Part shown: in pieces, positions 18,003 through 26,643 of the stretch
How the letters are laid out: each line of letters starts with the position of its first letter
Position numbering within the stretch: the first letter of the stretch is position 1
Source of the DNA: UBA5078 sp033721235
GTDB lineage: Bacteria; Pseudomonadota; Gammaproteobacteria; Pseudomonadales; Pseudohongiellaceae
Direction of reading: 5' to 3'
Assembly: GCA_033721235.1 (NCBI GenBank)
Contig: JAWWAY010000006.1
Coordinates: 102,327-166,326 of the forward strand
DNA: 64,000 nt
Notes under the pieces: generated by a model
Database searches by the model: none
What the model saw: the letters and a program-made list of their open reading frames with translations, nothing else
What the model was told of the DNA's origin: nothing
Position numbers and translations under genes: made by a program

Positions 18003-18389
18003 ATGTTTGCCCCACTGTCAGTGAAACAATCCTTTATTCGACTAGGTGTTTGCTTGCTTATTTCCTGTCTTCCCTTGATAGCTATGGCACAAATGCCGTT
18101 TGTTTCTCAGGAGGAGGCGCTCAATAGCTTAGAAGCGAGTCTCGCCATTTCAAGCACGCAGCGCGATGCTTTCATTGAGGCCATGCAAAAAGTCTATGTG
18201 CTAAGAGAGCGCTTTAGAGTGCAGGTGGCTCAGGCCGCTGGCGGCAGGGGCGTTGAGCTTGAGACTCTTATGGCAATGAGCGAACAGCTCCAGTCAGATT
18301 CGGAGGCACTACTGCGAGGCGTCTTAAGCAGCGAGCAGTTGGCGAAATTCCGCGAATCCAGTGGTAGGCCAATATCGATCGCCAATTAG
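18003..18389 (+). CDS. Small exported helical protein, Spy/CpxP-like appearance
   Basis: The 128-residue protein has a signal peptide (hydrophobic stretch ending LIAMAQ). The mature part is predicted all-helical with acidic and Gln-rich segments, and ends with LSSEQLAKFRESSG, reminiscent of the LTxxQ motifs of Spy/CpxP periplasmic chaperones. The resemblance is weak, so function is left open. The start at 18003 lies 8 bases after AGGAG; an ATG two codons earlier is too close to that site. It follows the phosphatase gene by about 100 bp, and its end overlaps the convergent finR-like gene by 4 bp. Confidence 0.65.
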   Translation: MFAPLSVKQSFIRLGVCLLISCLPLIAMAQMPFVSQEEALNSLEASLAISSTQRDAFIEAMQKVYVLRERFRVQVAQAAGGRGVELETLMAMSEQLQSDSEALLRGVLSSEQLAKFRESSGRPISIAN

Positions 18390-19273
18390 GCCTTATAGTG
18401 CCGTTTGCAATGTTCCAGCCAGCTATGGATGCCTGCACTGCGAAACTTTTGCTTATGGAGTATGAAGTAGAATTTGCGCATCCAGTCCCGATGAGGGGCG
18501 TTTAACTGAATCAGACTTCCTCTATTAAAGGCATCCTGCAGCGCGATGGAGGATAGGCAGCCAATGCCAAGATTAGCCTCCACGGCGCGCTTAATGGCTT
18601 CCGTATGTTGTAGTTCAAGCAAAAGTCGCAGGTCAGGCAGTAGGCCGTGCATGGCTCGGTCGAAGGCTTGGCGTGTTCCTGACCCGGCTTCACGCACAAT
18701 CCATTGAGCATTCAGTAAGTCGGCATCATTGAGGTCCCGACGAGCAGCCAATGGGTGGCCTGGGGCGCAAAAAATGGTCATTTCATCGTCGCGCCAGGGA
18801 ATAACCTCCAGAGTATTGTCTTGCAGCTCACCTTCTATAAGCCCGATGTCGAGCTCGAAGTTACGCACTCTATTGGCTATAGCCGCCGTATTCTCAACCG
18901 TCAGCTTGACCCTGGCACCTTGGTGCTCCTGCATGAAGGCCGCCATGATCTCGACGGCGAGATAATTGCCGATAGTGAGGGTTGCGCCAACTTTTAGCTC
19001 TCCAATTTCGTCGTGAAAGGACAGGCTATGCTCAAATTCGCGGGCTTGGGCCATGAGCGCCTCGGCGCGGCCACGCAAGGATTTGCCTAGCTCGTTGAGT
19101 TGCAGGCGTTTGCCTGCTCTATCGAATAGTTGCACATTGAAGCGATGTTCTAAATCTTGCAGGGCGGAACTGGCAGCAGATTGCGACATGGAAAGGCTGG
19201 CGGCCGCCTGTGTGACATTCTCATAGTGAGCCGTCGCAAGAAACACTTCAATTTGTCTCAAGGTGTAGTGCAT
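18386..19273 (-). CDS. finR: LysR-family regulator divergent from fpr (FinR-like)
   Basis: The 295-residue protein has an N-terminal winged helix (about 1-60, VTQAAASLSMSQSAASSALQDLE) and a two-lobed effector domain of the LysR type (about 90-290). It lies back to back with the ferredoxin-NADP reductase gene, 218 bp apart. In Pseudomonas the LysR regulator FinR sits in this same divergent arrangement and is needed for superoxide-induced expression of fpr. That function is inferred from arrangement and family. The start has GGAGG 6 bases upstream. The effector domain shows no cysteine pair of the OxyR kind. A YeiE/CysB-like role is an alternative. Confidence 0.8.
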   Translation of the reverse strand: MHYTLRQIEVFLATAHYENVTQAAASLSMSQSAASSALQDLEHRFNVQLFDRAGKRLQLNELGKSLRGRAEALMAQAREFEHSLSFHDEIGELKVGATLTIGNYLAVEIMAAFMQEHQGARVKLTVENTAAIANRVRNFELDIGLIEGELQDNTLEVIPWRDDEMTIFCAPGHPLAARRDLNDADLLNAQWIVREAGSGTRQAFDRAMHGLLPDLRLLLELQHTEAIKRAVEANLGIGCLSSIALQDAFNRGSLIQLNAPHRDWMRKFYFILHKQKFRSAGIHSWLEHCKRHYKA

Positions 19274-19491
19274 TCGAAGCCTCCTAATAATGGTGCTTGA
19301 ACTTGGGGCTGGGACTTTGTATTGTCACGTCCCGTTTTGGGATCAGGCAATTGCTGGTACTATATCACAAAAACCGATTAGGCTTATCTTTATTATCTGT
19401 TTTACAGGTTAGAGGCATGCCAATACAATAGCGTCATTGATAGCAGTAGCCCCAATTTTGGCATTCACCATATAAACTACAGGAATGAAGC

Positions 19492-20262
19492 ATGGCAGCC
19501 GTATCTAAACAAGCCGTAACTAGCGTTCACCACTGGAATGAGTCTCTTTTCAGTTTTACTACCACTCGTGATAAGTCGCTACGTTTTGAGAATGGTCACT
19601 TTGTTATGGTGGGTATGGAAGTTGATGGGCGTCCTCTCATGCGTGCTTATAGTATCGCAAGCGCAAACTATGAAGAGGAGCTTGAGTTTTTCAGTATCAA
19701 AGTGCCTGACGGTCCGCTGACTTCTCGCCTGCAGAATATCAAGGTTGGTGACGAATTGCTCATCAGCAGTAAGCCCACAGGCACATTGGTAGCTGACCAC
19801 CTGTTACCAGGGCGAAATCTCTATCTTTTCGGCACAGGTACCGGTCTGGCGCCATTTCTGAGTATCATTCGTGACCCAGAAATATACGAGCGCTATGAGA
19901 AAGTGATTCTGGTCCATGGCGTGCGAAGAGTCGCTGACTTGGCGTATAAGGATGTGATTTCTGAAGAATTACCTAAGAACGAGTTCTTTGGTGAAGAGGT
20001 TAAGAACCAGCTAATCTACTACCCAACGGTAACGCGAGAAGAGTTTAAGAACCGTGGGCGAATTACAGAGCTAATGCTGAACGGTAAGCTGTTCTCCGAT
20101 ATTGGCCTGCCTCAGCCTACGCAGGAAGACGATCGATTCATGCTATGTGGCAGCCCAGCGATGTTGAAAGACATCTGTAAAGTACTCGATGACTGGGGTT
20201 TTAAAGAGTCTCGTCACGGTATTCAAGAGCACTATGTTATTGAGCGTGCTTTTGTAAGCTAG
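19492..20262 (+). CDS. fpr: Ferredoxin/flavodoxin-NADP+ reductase
   Basis: The 256-residue protein has the bacterial subclass FNR fold. The FAD site is RAYSIASA (RxYS), the diphosphate segment GDELLISSKPTG, the NADP-domain glycine loop FGTGTGLAPFLS, and the C-terminus EHYVIERAFV, in which the terminal residues cover the flavin. It transfers electrons between NADPH and ferredoxin or flavodoxin in the cytoplasm, supporting iron-sulfur repair during oxidative stress. AGGA lies 8 bases before the ATG. The gene ends at a strong bidirectional hairpin and is probably controlled by the divergent LysR gene. Confidence 0.95.
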   Translation: MAAVSKQAVTSVHHWNESLFSFTTTRDKSLRFENGHFVMVGMEVDGRPLMRAYSIASANYEEELEFFSIKVPDGPLTSRLQNIKVGDELLISSKPTGTLVADHLLPGRNLYLFGTGTGLAPFLSIIRDPEIYERYEKVILVHGVRRVADLAYKDVISEELPKNEFFGEEVKNQLIYYPTVTREEFKNRGRITELMLNGKLFSDIGLPQPTQEDDRFMLCGSPAMLKDICKVLDDWGFKESRHGIQEHYVIERAFVS

Positions 20263-20280
20263 GCAATCGATGTGGAATAA

Positions 20281-20317
20281 AAAAAGGGCGGATACTTGTA
20301 AGTATCCGCCCTTTTTT
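20281..20317. terminator. Bidirectional rho-independent terminator
   Basis: An 11-bp perfect GC-rich stem (20286-20296 with 20301-20311) with a 4-base loop is flanked by five A on the left and six T on the right. It can end both fpr and the convergent redoxin gene. Confidence 0.92.
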
Positions 20318-20337
20318 GTGTCTTGCGTATCAGGCTT

Positions 20338-20949
20338 TTAACCACCGGTAACAGCAGGGTGGAAGAAGCCTACTAGGCAGCCTTTGGAGTCTGGAATCTC
20401 ATCCATATTGACTGTATTGCCTGCCAAAATAGTGTCTAGGGCGTCGGTAAGATAGTTGTTATCGTAAACCATGCGTTGAGCTTCGTAGCCAAGGGCATCA
20501 TTAATTGGGCCACGGAACAAAGTTTCATTAGTGCGAGGGTCGATTACGAATACTTCCGCCGTTCTCTCAACACCTATTGATTTTGCGACGGTCTGATCCT
20601 CATCCTTCAAAATAGGGAAGTCGATGCTAAAGGTCTTAGCCTCGCCTTGGATGCGTTTCATATCGTCTTGAATAAAGGAGTTAAGCATTAGGAACTCAAT
20701 ATTCTTCTCGCGATAAACATTGGCGATGTCCTTGAACATAGGCACGGACAAGCGCGCGATTGGACAACCGGACCCATGAATATAAACCACAAGATAATCT
20801 TTATCTTGATAGTCACTTAAAGAGTGTACTACTCCGTTTTGGTCGGTAAGCGTAAAGTCTTTAATAGGCTTTAAGTAGTCGTCCGCGAAACTGGCGCTGG
20901 CACATAGGCTTAGGGCGCTGGCTAGTAAAATGCCTAATATCTTGTTCAT
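20338..20949 (-). CDS. Exported thioredoxin-fold (redoxin) protein
   Basis: The 203-residue protein has a signal peptide ending ASASFA and a redoxin/AhpC-TSA-like fold: LTDQNGVVHSLSDYQDKDYLV, then HGSGCPIARLSVPMF carrying a single active-site-type cysteine, then a DFPILKDEDQTVAKS segment. A second cysteine near the end (SKGCLVGFF) matches the position where the related protein at 58813-60495 has DCEIEY just before its haem domain. It therefore looks like a free-standing version of that N-terminal domain. It may be a periplasmic peroxidase or thiol protein; the lack of CxxC argues against a thioredoxin. The start has GGAG 7 bases upstream. Confidence 0.75.
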   Translation of the reverse strand: MNKILGILLASALSLCASASFADDYLKPIKDFTLTDQNGVVHSLSDYQDKDYLVVYIHGSGCPIARLSVPMFKDIANVYREKNIEFLMLNSFIQDDMKRIQGEAKTFSIDFPILKDEDQTVAKSIGVERTAEVFVIDPRTNETLFRGPINDALGYEAQRMVYDNNYLTDALDTILAGNTVNMDEIPDSKGCLVGFFHPAVTGG

Positions 20950-21428
20950 TACATAACTCCTCTTAGCGTAGTCAATGCGTGAATCTTAGACCTTCAAAAG
21001 CGTATAAAAGTGCATTTTCCGGTTGGGGGAGGGCGATTCTATGGCTGCTATAAGCTGAATCTTCGTGCCAATATCTCTTTCTGTGCGGTGCTCAGTGTAA
21101 GTGAGCGCCTACTAGGAATCCCCCGATTCACATTACCAATCCTATCTAATCAACTAAGTGGGGGTATATCAAGCCCAAGATTGTGACTAATTGTGAGACT
21201 TGTTGCGTAAAACAGGGCAGTAAACGGGTATTGACGCTTGGTCTCGCATGCCCAGCGCACAGACTTAGCGCGAGTTATCAATTTCATAAGCCTATGTTCG
21301 TGCAAGTCCTCGGTGAGGGTGCAAGCTGAGGCGCTAAAGGGTATAGTTAGCCGCGGTCGTTTGAGCTGCTACAAAGAACTCATCATTGGGGGTTCGCGGC
21401 TTTTAGAGACACTTTAATAAGGACTTAT
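20950..21428. other. 479-bp intergenic region without a recognisable gene
   Basis: I find no reading frame longer than about a dozen codons with a ribosome site. It holds a direct repeat GTGCAAG (21300-21306 and 21319-21325) and a long-range pair AGCCGCG/CGCGGCT (21349-21355 and 21395-21401) followed by TTTT. This could be a leader or small-RNA end before the RND exporter gene, but I cannot support a specific call. Confidence 0.5.
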
Positions 21429-23960
21429 ATGCGCGCCAGTTTCACTCGTTTTTACTGTGACTTAGTGTTTAACCGACCATGGTTGGTTATTGTGTTCCTG
21501 CTTTGCGTTACCGCATTGTTTGGATGGCATACACGTGATTTTCAGTTGGATGCATCGGCCGACTCGCTGCTCATGGAAGGCGATCAGGAGCTGGAGTATT
21601 CTAGGCAGATTAATAATCGTTATTCGACCAAGGAAACGGTTACGGTTGCCTTCACCCCCGATGTTGACTTATTCAGCGATGCGTCGCTCGAGCAAATAGC
21701 GGCGTTAAAGCAAGACCTTCTGGCCCTTGAGCGTATTGATAGCGTTAACTCGCTTCTCGACGTGCCCGTATTCGGTGATACAGAATTACTGTCCATTTCC
21801 GAGGACTACGATACCTTATTGACCCCTGGCATTGATCGCGAAGCTGCTCGTGAAGAGCTTGTTAATAGCCCGGTGTTTAGCAATGCGCTCATTAGTCCTG
21901 ATGGTCAAACCGCGGCTCTATTAGTGAGCTTTGCCCGAGACGATCAGTACCAGCAATTGCTCGACGAGCGGCAGAACCTGCGCCAAAAGCGCGACAGCGA
22001 AGGCCTGACAGAACAAGAGACTCAAGACCTTGCCACAGTCAGTGCGCAGTTTGACGAATACAGCAAGATATTCGCCCAAAGACGTCACGAGGATATCGAG
22101 CAAATAAGAACCATCCTGTCCCGTTATGAGCAGGGCGCTACTTTGTATCTGGGCGGCGCGCCAATGATCGCGGATGACTTGGTGACCTTCGTGCGCAACG
22201 ATTTGGCAACATTTAGCGCGGGCGTGTTTACCTTTATTGTCTTCGCCCTAGGCCTTATTTTCAGGCGAGTAAGATGGGTTGTTCTGCCATTGGCGTGTTG
22301 TGCGCTGGCGGGAGTCATCGTGGTGGGAATCCTTGGCTTGATGGACTGGCGAGTCACGGTTGTATCGTCTAACTTCATGTCTTTGTTGCTAATCATTACC
22401 ATATCGCTGACTGTCCATTTGATGGTGCGTTATAGGCAGTTAAGAGCAACAAGGCGTTTCACCAATCCCACACGGATTCTGCGTCATACTGTGCTGTCTA
22501 TGTGGAAACCCTGTTTGTTCACTTCTTTGACTACCATAGTCGCGTTTGCCTCTCTGATTATAAGCGATATATCCCCCATTATTTCCTTTGGCTGGATAAT
22601 GGTGATGGGGGTGGTGACTGCATTGACGGTAGTCTTCTTATTGTTCCCAGCTTTAATGAGCCTGCTTAAAACACCGGAGCCGGTCTCTGGTAATCAAACG
22701 CAACTGGCACTCACTACGGGGCTTGCCCGACTGACTGATCGCTTGGGTGCCAAGGTGCTCTGGCTGGCGGCTCTGTTGATTATCTTTAGTGGGCTTGGGG
22801 TAACTCAATTGAAAGTTGAGAATAGCTTTATTGATTACTTCAGTGAGGAGACTGAGATTTACCAAGGCATGACACTGTTTGATGAGAAGCTCGGTGGAAC
22901 GCTGTCTTTCGATGTGGTGGTTAATCTGCCAGAGGAACAGGCCACGAATTCCGCTGATGATGGATTCGATGACGGCTTTGACGATGAGTTTGATGATGGC
23001 TTTGACGACGGTTTCGACGATGAGTTCGATAGCGGCTTCGATGATGACTTTGGTGGGCAGAGCGATGATGCCTATTGGTTTACTGGCGCCAAGATGGATG
23101 AAATTAAAGCCATTCACAGTTACCTGGACGAAAACCCACAAACGGGCAAGGTGTTGTCCTTCGGTGCTGTTATTGAGTTGGCCGAAATCCTAAATGGTAG
23201 GCAGCCTGTCGATAGTTTTGTTTGGGCGCTACTGTATTCCAGAATACCCGATGCTCTGAAGAGTACTGTTGTGACACCCTTCGTTTCCATCGAGCAAAAC
23301 CAGGTGCGATTCAATGTGCGAGTGCGCGAATCAGACGAAGACTTAAACCGTAATGAACTAATCACCGGTATTGAGACGGGATTACAGGAACAATTTGGTT
23401 ATGCCGATGATCAGGTTCACGTCACTGGCGTGCTAGTGCTATACAATAATGTACTACAGAGCCTGTATCAGTCCCAGATACTCACGCTGGGTGTAGTGCT
23501 TCTGGTTATCATGGTGATGTTCTTGCTGCTATTCCGTTCGCTTAAGATCGCAGCGCTATGCATATTGCCTAATATACTAGCGGCACTATTCGTACTAGGC
23601 GTGATGGGATGGTTGCAGATTCCACTGGATATTATGACGATTACTATCGCCGCTATTGCGGTTGGCATAGGTGTCGATAATACTATTCACTATATGCATC
23701 GCTTTAAGCGTGAGTTTTACCATATAGGCAACTACAAAGAGACGATGTACTACTGCCATGACAGCATAGCCAGGGCAATGTACTTTACCTCTATGACTAT
23801 CGTAGCGGGCTTTTCGATCCTCGTGCTATCGAATTTTATTCCTACAATAGTGTTTGGCTTATTAACGAGTATTGCGATGTTGGTGGCTCTATTGGGTTCC
23901 TTGACGCTACTGCCACAATTGCTGATTAGCTTTAAGCCTTTAGGCGAAGAAAACCACTAG
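21429..23960 (+). CDS. RND/MMPL-family exporter with an acidic tetrad-repeat insert
   Basis: The 843-residue inner-membrane protein has the duplicated RND arrangement: a first helix (about 14-33), a large periplasmic loop, a helix bundle (about 245-410), a second single helix (about 435-455), a second periplasmic loop (about 460-690) and a final bundle to 835. GIGVDNTIHYMHRF in the last bundle is the usual MMPL helix-4-like signature. In the second loop, residues 510-541 are eight tandem tetrads of the form D-D/S-G/E/D-F. Relatives export lipids, hopanoids or other hydrophobic molecules using the proton gradient; the cargo is unknown here. AAGGA lies 6 bases before the start. It stands alone. 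Confidence 0.88.
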   Translation: MRASFTRFYCDLVFNRPWLVIVFLLCVTALFGWHTRDFQLDASADSLLMEGDQELEYSRQINNRYSTKETVTVAFTPDVDLFSDASLEQIAALKQDLLALERIDSVNSLLDVPVFGDTELLSISEDYDTLLTPGIDREAAREELVNSPVFSNALISPDGQTAALLVSFARDDQYQQLLDERQNLRQKRDSEGLTEQETQDLATVSAQFDEYSKIFAQRRHEDIEQIRTILSRYEQGATLYLGGAPMIADDLVTFVRNDLATFSAGVFTFIVFALGLIFRRVRWVVLPLACCALAGVIVVGILGLMDWRVTVVSSNFMSLLLIITISLTVHLMVRYRQLRATRRFTNPTRILRHTVLSMWKPCLFTSLTTIVAFASLIISDISPIISFGWIMVMGVVTALTVVFLLFPALMSLLKTPEPVSGNQTQLALTTGLARLTDRLGAKVLWLAALLIIFSGLGVTQLKVENSFIDYFSEETEIYQGMTLFDEKLGGTLSFDVVVNLPEEQATNSADDGFDDGFDDEFDDGFDDGFDDEFDSGFDDDFGGQSDDAYWFTGAKMDEIKAIHSYLDENPQTGKVLSFGAVIELAEILNGRQPVDSFVWALLYSRIPDALKSTVVTPFVSIEQNQVRFNVRVRESDEDLNRNELITGIETGLQEQFGYADDQVHVTGVLVLYNNVLQSLYQSQILTLGVVLLVIMVMFLLLFRSLKIAALCILPNILAALFVLGVMGWLQIPLDIMTITIAAIAVGIGVDNTIHYMHRFKREFYHIGNYKETMYYCHDSIARAMYFTSMTIVAGFSILVLSNFIPTIVFGLLTSIAMLVALLGSLTLLPQLLISFKPLGEENH
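22956..23051 (+). repeat. Eight tandem 12-bp coding repeats (acidic-aromatic tetrads)
   Basis: This repeat lies inside the RND exporter gene. Tetrads run DDGF, DDGF, DDEF, DDGF, DDGF, DDEF, DSGF, DDDF, giving a 36-bp higher-order unit used twice. The eight 12-base copies differ from one another mainly at synonymous third positions (GAT/GAC, TTT/TTC). Confidence 0.95.
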
Positions 23961-24043
23961 ATTGATTTTTTTACAAACATGAGCTTGTTGATGCGCATAC
24001 TGAGCAAAAATGGGCGAGAAACAAAATATTTTGGAGAAGTAAG

Positions 24044-24634
24044 ATGAAGCATGAAAACTCGGATAAGAAAGCGCAAGACACTCCGCCTAGCCGCTTTCTC
24101 GATGAGAAACTTTTTAAGTCTCGCTCGATAACAATTTTTGGTGATATTAACGAAAAGATTGCCCGCTCGGTAACGGAAAGATTGCTTGCTCTAGCGGCCG
24201 ATGGCGATGACCCTATTACCATCTATATCAGCTCTCCAGGCGGTCATGTGGAATCCGGCGATGTGGTCTACGATATGATCAAGTTCATCAAGCCCGAAGT
24301 TAGGGTGATCGGAACGGGTTGGGTGGCGAGTGCCGCGACAACGATCTATTTGGCCGCTAAAAAGGAGAATCGCTACTCTCTACCCAATACGCGCTTCTTG
24401 GTTCACCAGCCTTCGGGTGGTTCCCGTGGACGAGCCTCGGATATTAAGATTCAAGCGGAGCAGATTATTAAGATGCGAGAGCGTATCAATAAGCTAATTG
24501 CTCATGAAACAGGTCAAAGCCTTGAGCGTGTTGCGAAAGACACCGATAGGGATTACTGGATGACAGTGGACGAAGCCATTGAATATGGCATCGTAGGCAA
24601 GGCCGTCACCTCCATTAATGAGATTGATGACTAA
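24044..24634 (+). CDS. clpP: ClpP-type serine protease subunit (second-type ClpP)
   Basis: The 196-residue protein has the ClpP fold and complete triad: Ser96 in GWVASAAT, His121 in LVHQPSGG and Asp170 in DRDYWM, aligning with E. coli Ser/His/Asp. The ISSPGGHVESGD oxyanion segment is present. No clpX or clpA partner is adjacent and no trigger-factor gene lies upstream, unlike the housekeeping clpP locus, so this is probably a second ClpP such as those in pseudomonads. The sequence around the serine (ASAATT) differs from the canonical ASMGAF. The start has GGAG upstream. A long hairpin follows the stop. Confidence 0.88.
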   Translation: MKHENSDKKAQDTPPSRFLDEKLFKSRSITIFGDINEKIARSVTERLLALAADGDDPITIYISSPGGHVESGDVVYDMIKFIKPEVRVIGTGWVASAATTIYLAAKKENRYSLPNTRFLVHQPSGGSRGRASDIKIQAEQIIKMRERINKLIAHETGQSLERVAKDTDRDYWMTVDEAIEYGIVGKAVTSINEIDD

Positions 24635-24642
24635 GGTTTGTG

Positions 24643-24674
24643 TTGATAGCGCGGAGCTAACTCTGCGCTATCAA
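24643..24674. terminator. Hairpin between convergent clpP and nnrU-like genes
   Basis: A 14-bp stem (24643-24656 with 24661-24674, one G-U type pair) and 4-base loop overlap the stop codon of the leftward gene. There is no T-run on either side, so it is a hairpin barrier and not a classical intrinsic terminator. Confidence 0.5.
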
Positions 24675-25240
24675 AAGCGAACCTCTATTAGGGCATAGCC
24701 AAATAAATGTCCGTGGTAAATCAGTAAGACGCTGTAGAAAATAAAGCCAATTATTAGCGCCGCTACGTCCCATTGTAGCGCTGGCTTGCTCCCCATCTTG
24801 ATGTCTTTTCTTTTCCGGCTAAGACCGACTATTTTAACAAATGCCCAGCAAGTAATGCTGCTAAAAAGAATAATTGAAGCGACATCGCCATTGCTGAGTA
24901 GGTGCGCAATTCCCCAAATTGCCACGCCTAAAAGCGCGGGGTGTTGAAAGTGCTGTTTGCTATGGGAAAGCGGTAAGAAGCCAGAGACAAAGAAAAAGCA
25001 CGATGAGAGCATTAGCAGTTCGCTAATAGTGCGCCAGTGAAACGGCGGTGCCCAGACTTGAATAAAGCTGGCGTTGGACATTCCATAGCTTATTAATGCG
25101 ATGGACAGGATGACGATAATGCCAACAGATAGCGCATATATTGCCTGCCCTGCTCGTTGACGTAATGGCTCCCTAAGGCCAGTCTCTCTGAGGGAATGTG
25201 CACCAATAAAGAGTGCAATGCCAGCAAGCAAAATAAGCAA
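24671..25240 (-). CDS. NnrU-family integral membrane protein
   Basis: The 189-residue protein has six hydrophobic segments. It matches the NnrU pattern with GIALFIGAHSLRETGLREPLR at the start and HPALLGVAIWGIAHLLSNGD in the middle. NnrU-like proteins resemble isoprenylcysteine methyltransferase-type membrane folds; the Rhodobacter member is linked to nitric oxide metabolism, but the biochemical function is unsettled. The start is a TTG with GAGG 7 bases upstream, and the family's N-terminus begins at that point. No denitrification genes are near, so a nitrogen role is not supported here. Confidence 0.75.
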   Translation of the reverse strand: MLILLAGIALFIGAHSLRETGLREPLRQRAGQAIYALSVGIIVILSIALISYGMSNASFIQVWAPPFHWRTISELLMLSSCFFFVSGFLPLSHSKQHFQHPALLGVAIWGIAHLLSNGDVASIILFSSITCWAFVKIVGLSRKRKDIKMGSKPALQWDVAALIIGFIFYSVLLIYHGHLFGYALIEVRF

Positions 25241-25454
25241 AGATTGACCTCGTTGATGAATAAGCTAGCCGTCTGGCTTGGGCGACAACATTAGCACATA
25301 GTGGCGCAGGGGTACGAGGGCATTGCAAGGCAAAAAAACCGGAGCGAGCCTATCGGCGTCGATCCGGTGAACGGGCTTTAGGAGATTTTCTTGCCCAAGA
25401 GCATTGCTGCAAAGGAGTAAAGCAACAGTATATTAAATGATCTGGGATTTATGA

Positions 25455-25471
25455 AATAAATTAAATTTATT
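25455..25471. promoter_or_regulatory. 17-bp AT-rich palindrome upstream of oxyR
   Basis: A perfect inverted repeat with 8-bp arms around a central A lies 60 bp before the oxyR start. Position and symmetry fit an operator, possibly for OxyR autoregulation, although AT-rich symmetry can arise by chance. Confidence 0.4.
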
Positions 25472-25530
25472 GCCGTGATACGCTCACTGTATTAAGCTGA
25501 TTCCAACTCTCCTGTAGAAAGGGGTCGACT

Positions 25531-26433
25531 ATGAATCACCTCCCGACGACTAAACAGCTTCGTTATTTTGTGGCTTTAGAGCAGATTGGCCACTTCGGCA
25601 AGGCGGCAGAAGCCTGCTTTGTGTCTCAGCCCGCCTTCAGTGTTGCCATTCGTGAATTAGAGAATACCCTCAATATTCAGCTAGTGGATCGCACCAACAA
25701 GAACGTTACGGTGACAAGCTTGGGGCGAGATATAGCAGCGCAAGCTCGGCAAGTGCTTCGCGACTTGGAGGATCTTGTCGATATCGCCCAAGGTAATCAG
25801 CAGCCCCTGACGGGGCAGTTGAAGATGGGCGTCATCCCCACTATTGCTCCCTTTCTGCTTCCCAAACTGCTTCCGGCGTTAAGAAAGAGTTTTCCTGAGT
25901 TAAGGCTATATCTAAAAGAGGATCTCACCGCGAGGATCTATCAACGTCTTATGGATGGTGAGCTGGATATTATACTAGTCGCTTTACCATATGAGTTGCG
26001 TAATGTTAGCGAAATGCCGCTGTTCCAAGATAAGTTTTATCTGGCACATTCATCCAAGAGTGCTCTGGTGAACGCTGATCGCTATCATGTCAACGACCTC
26101 CCCGAAGAGAGTATTCTATTGCTAGAGGATGGCCACTGTATGCGAGACCATGCGCTTTCCGCTTGCAGTATTAAGAATGCCGATAAAGTGAGCGCCATCA
26201 CTGCTACAAGCCTGCTGACTCTCGTGCAGATGGTCGATGCCGATTTGGGGGTAACCTATTTGCCCGAGATGGCCATTGATTCTAATTTGTTAAGAAACAC
26301 CAAGGTGCAAACACAGGAGCTGGATTCTGGAAGTTATCGTGAAATAGGGCTCGTGTGGCGAAAAGCTAGTACTCGCTCCGATGAGTTCGAGATGCTTGGT
26401 CAGTTTATTCAGCAAAACTACGAGGCTAAGTGA
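25531..26433 (+). CDS. oxyR: OxyR hydrogen-peroxide-sensing LysR regulator
   Basis: The 300-residue protein has a LysR winged helix (about 1-60) and an effector domain containing LLLEDGHC-MRDHALSA-C. The cysteines at 203 and 212 are spaced exactly as Cys199 and Cys208 of E. coli OxyR, which form the regulatory disulfide upon peroxide exposure. The following ITATSLLTLVQMV and GVTYLPEMA segments are also OxyR-like. It should activate catalase, peroxiredoxin and iron-homeostasis genes; none of these classical targets is adjacent, though the di-haem peroxidase in this window is a plausible one. The start follows AAAGGGG. A palindrome lies 60 bp upstream. Confidence 0.92.
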   Translation: MNHLPTTKQLRYFVALEQIGHFGKAAEACFVSQPAFSVAIRELENTLNIQLVDRTNKNVTVTSLGRDIAAQARQVLRDLEDLVDIAQGNQQPLTGQLKMGVIPTIAPFLLPKLLPALRKSFPELRLYLKEDLTARIYQRLMDGELDIILVALPYELRNVSEMPLFQDKFYLAHSSKSALVNADRYHVNDLPEESILLLEDGHCMRDHALSACSIKNADKVSAITATSLLTLVQMVDADLGVTYLPEMAIDSNLLRNTKVQTQELDSGSYREIGLVWRKASTRSDEFEMLGQFIQQNYEAK

Positions 26434-26643
26434 AACCTGCGACTATAGAGCTTTTGCTCGGTCGAAAATTCAAGTAATTATCCCCTTCTAGTAAGTTTTT
26501 TTCCCCACTTCGGTCTATCATTGCGTGAGCCGTGGTTACGGTGACGCAATCTATCTTTGCGCAACTCTAAATATGCTCAACTCAGCGATCGTAATAGAAG
26601 CGGTGAGGTTTCGAGTAAATTCATAATAATTTAGGAGTTATAG

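Noticed and set aside
21349..21404. Confident small RNA with a terminator
   Set aside because: The stem is only 7 bp around a loop of about 40 bases and no promoter is visible, so only a structural note is justified.
22956..23051. Simple slippage minisatellite in the RND gene
   Set aside because: All eight 12-base copies differ at silent positions, which recent slippage would not produce.
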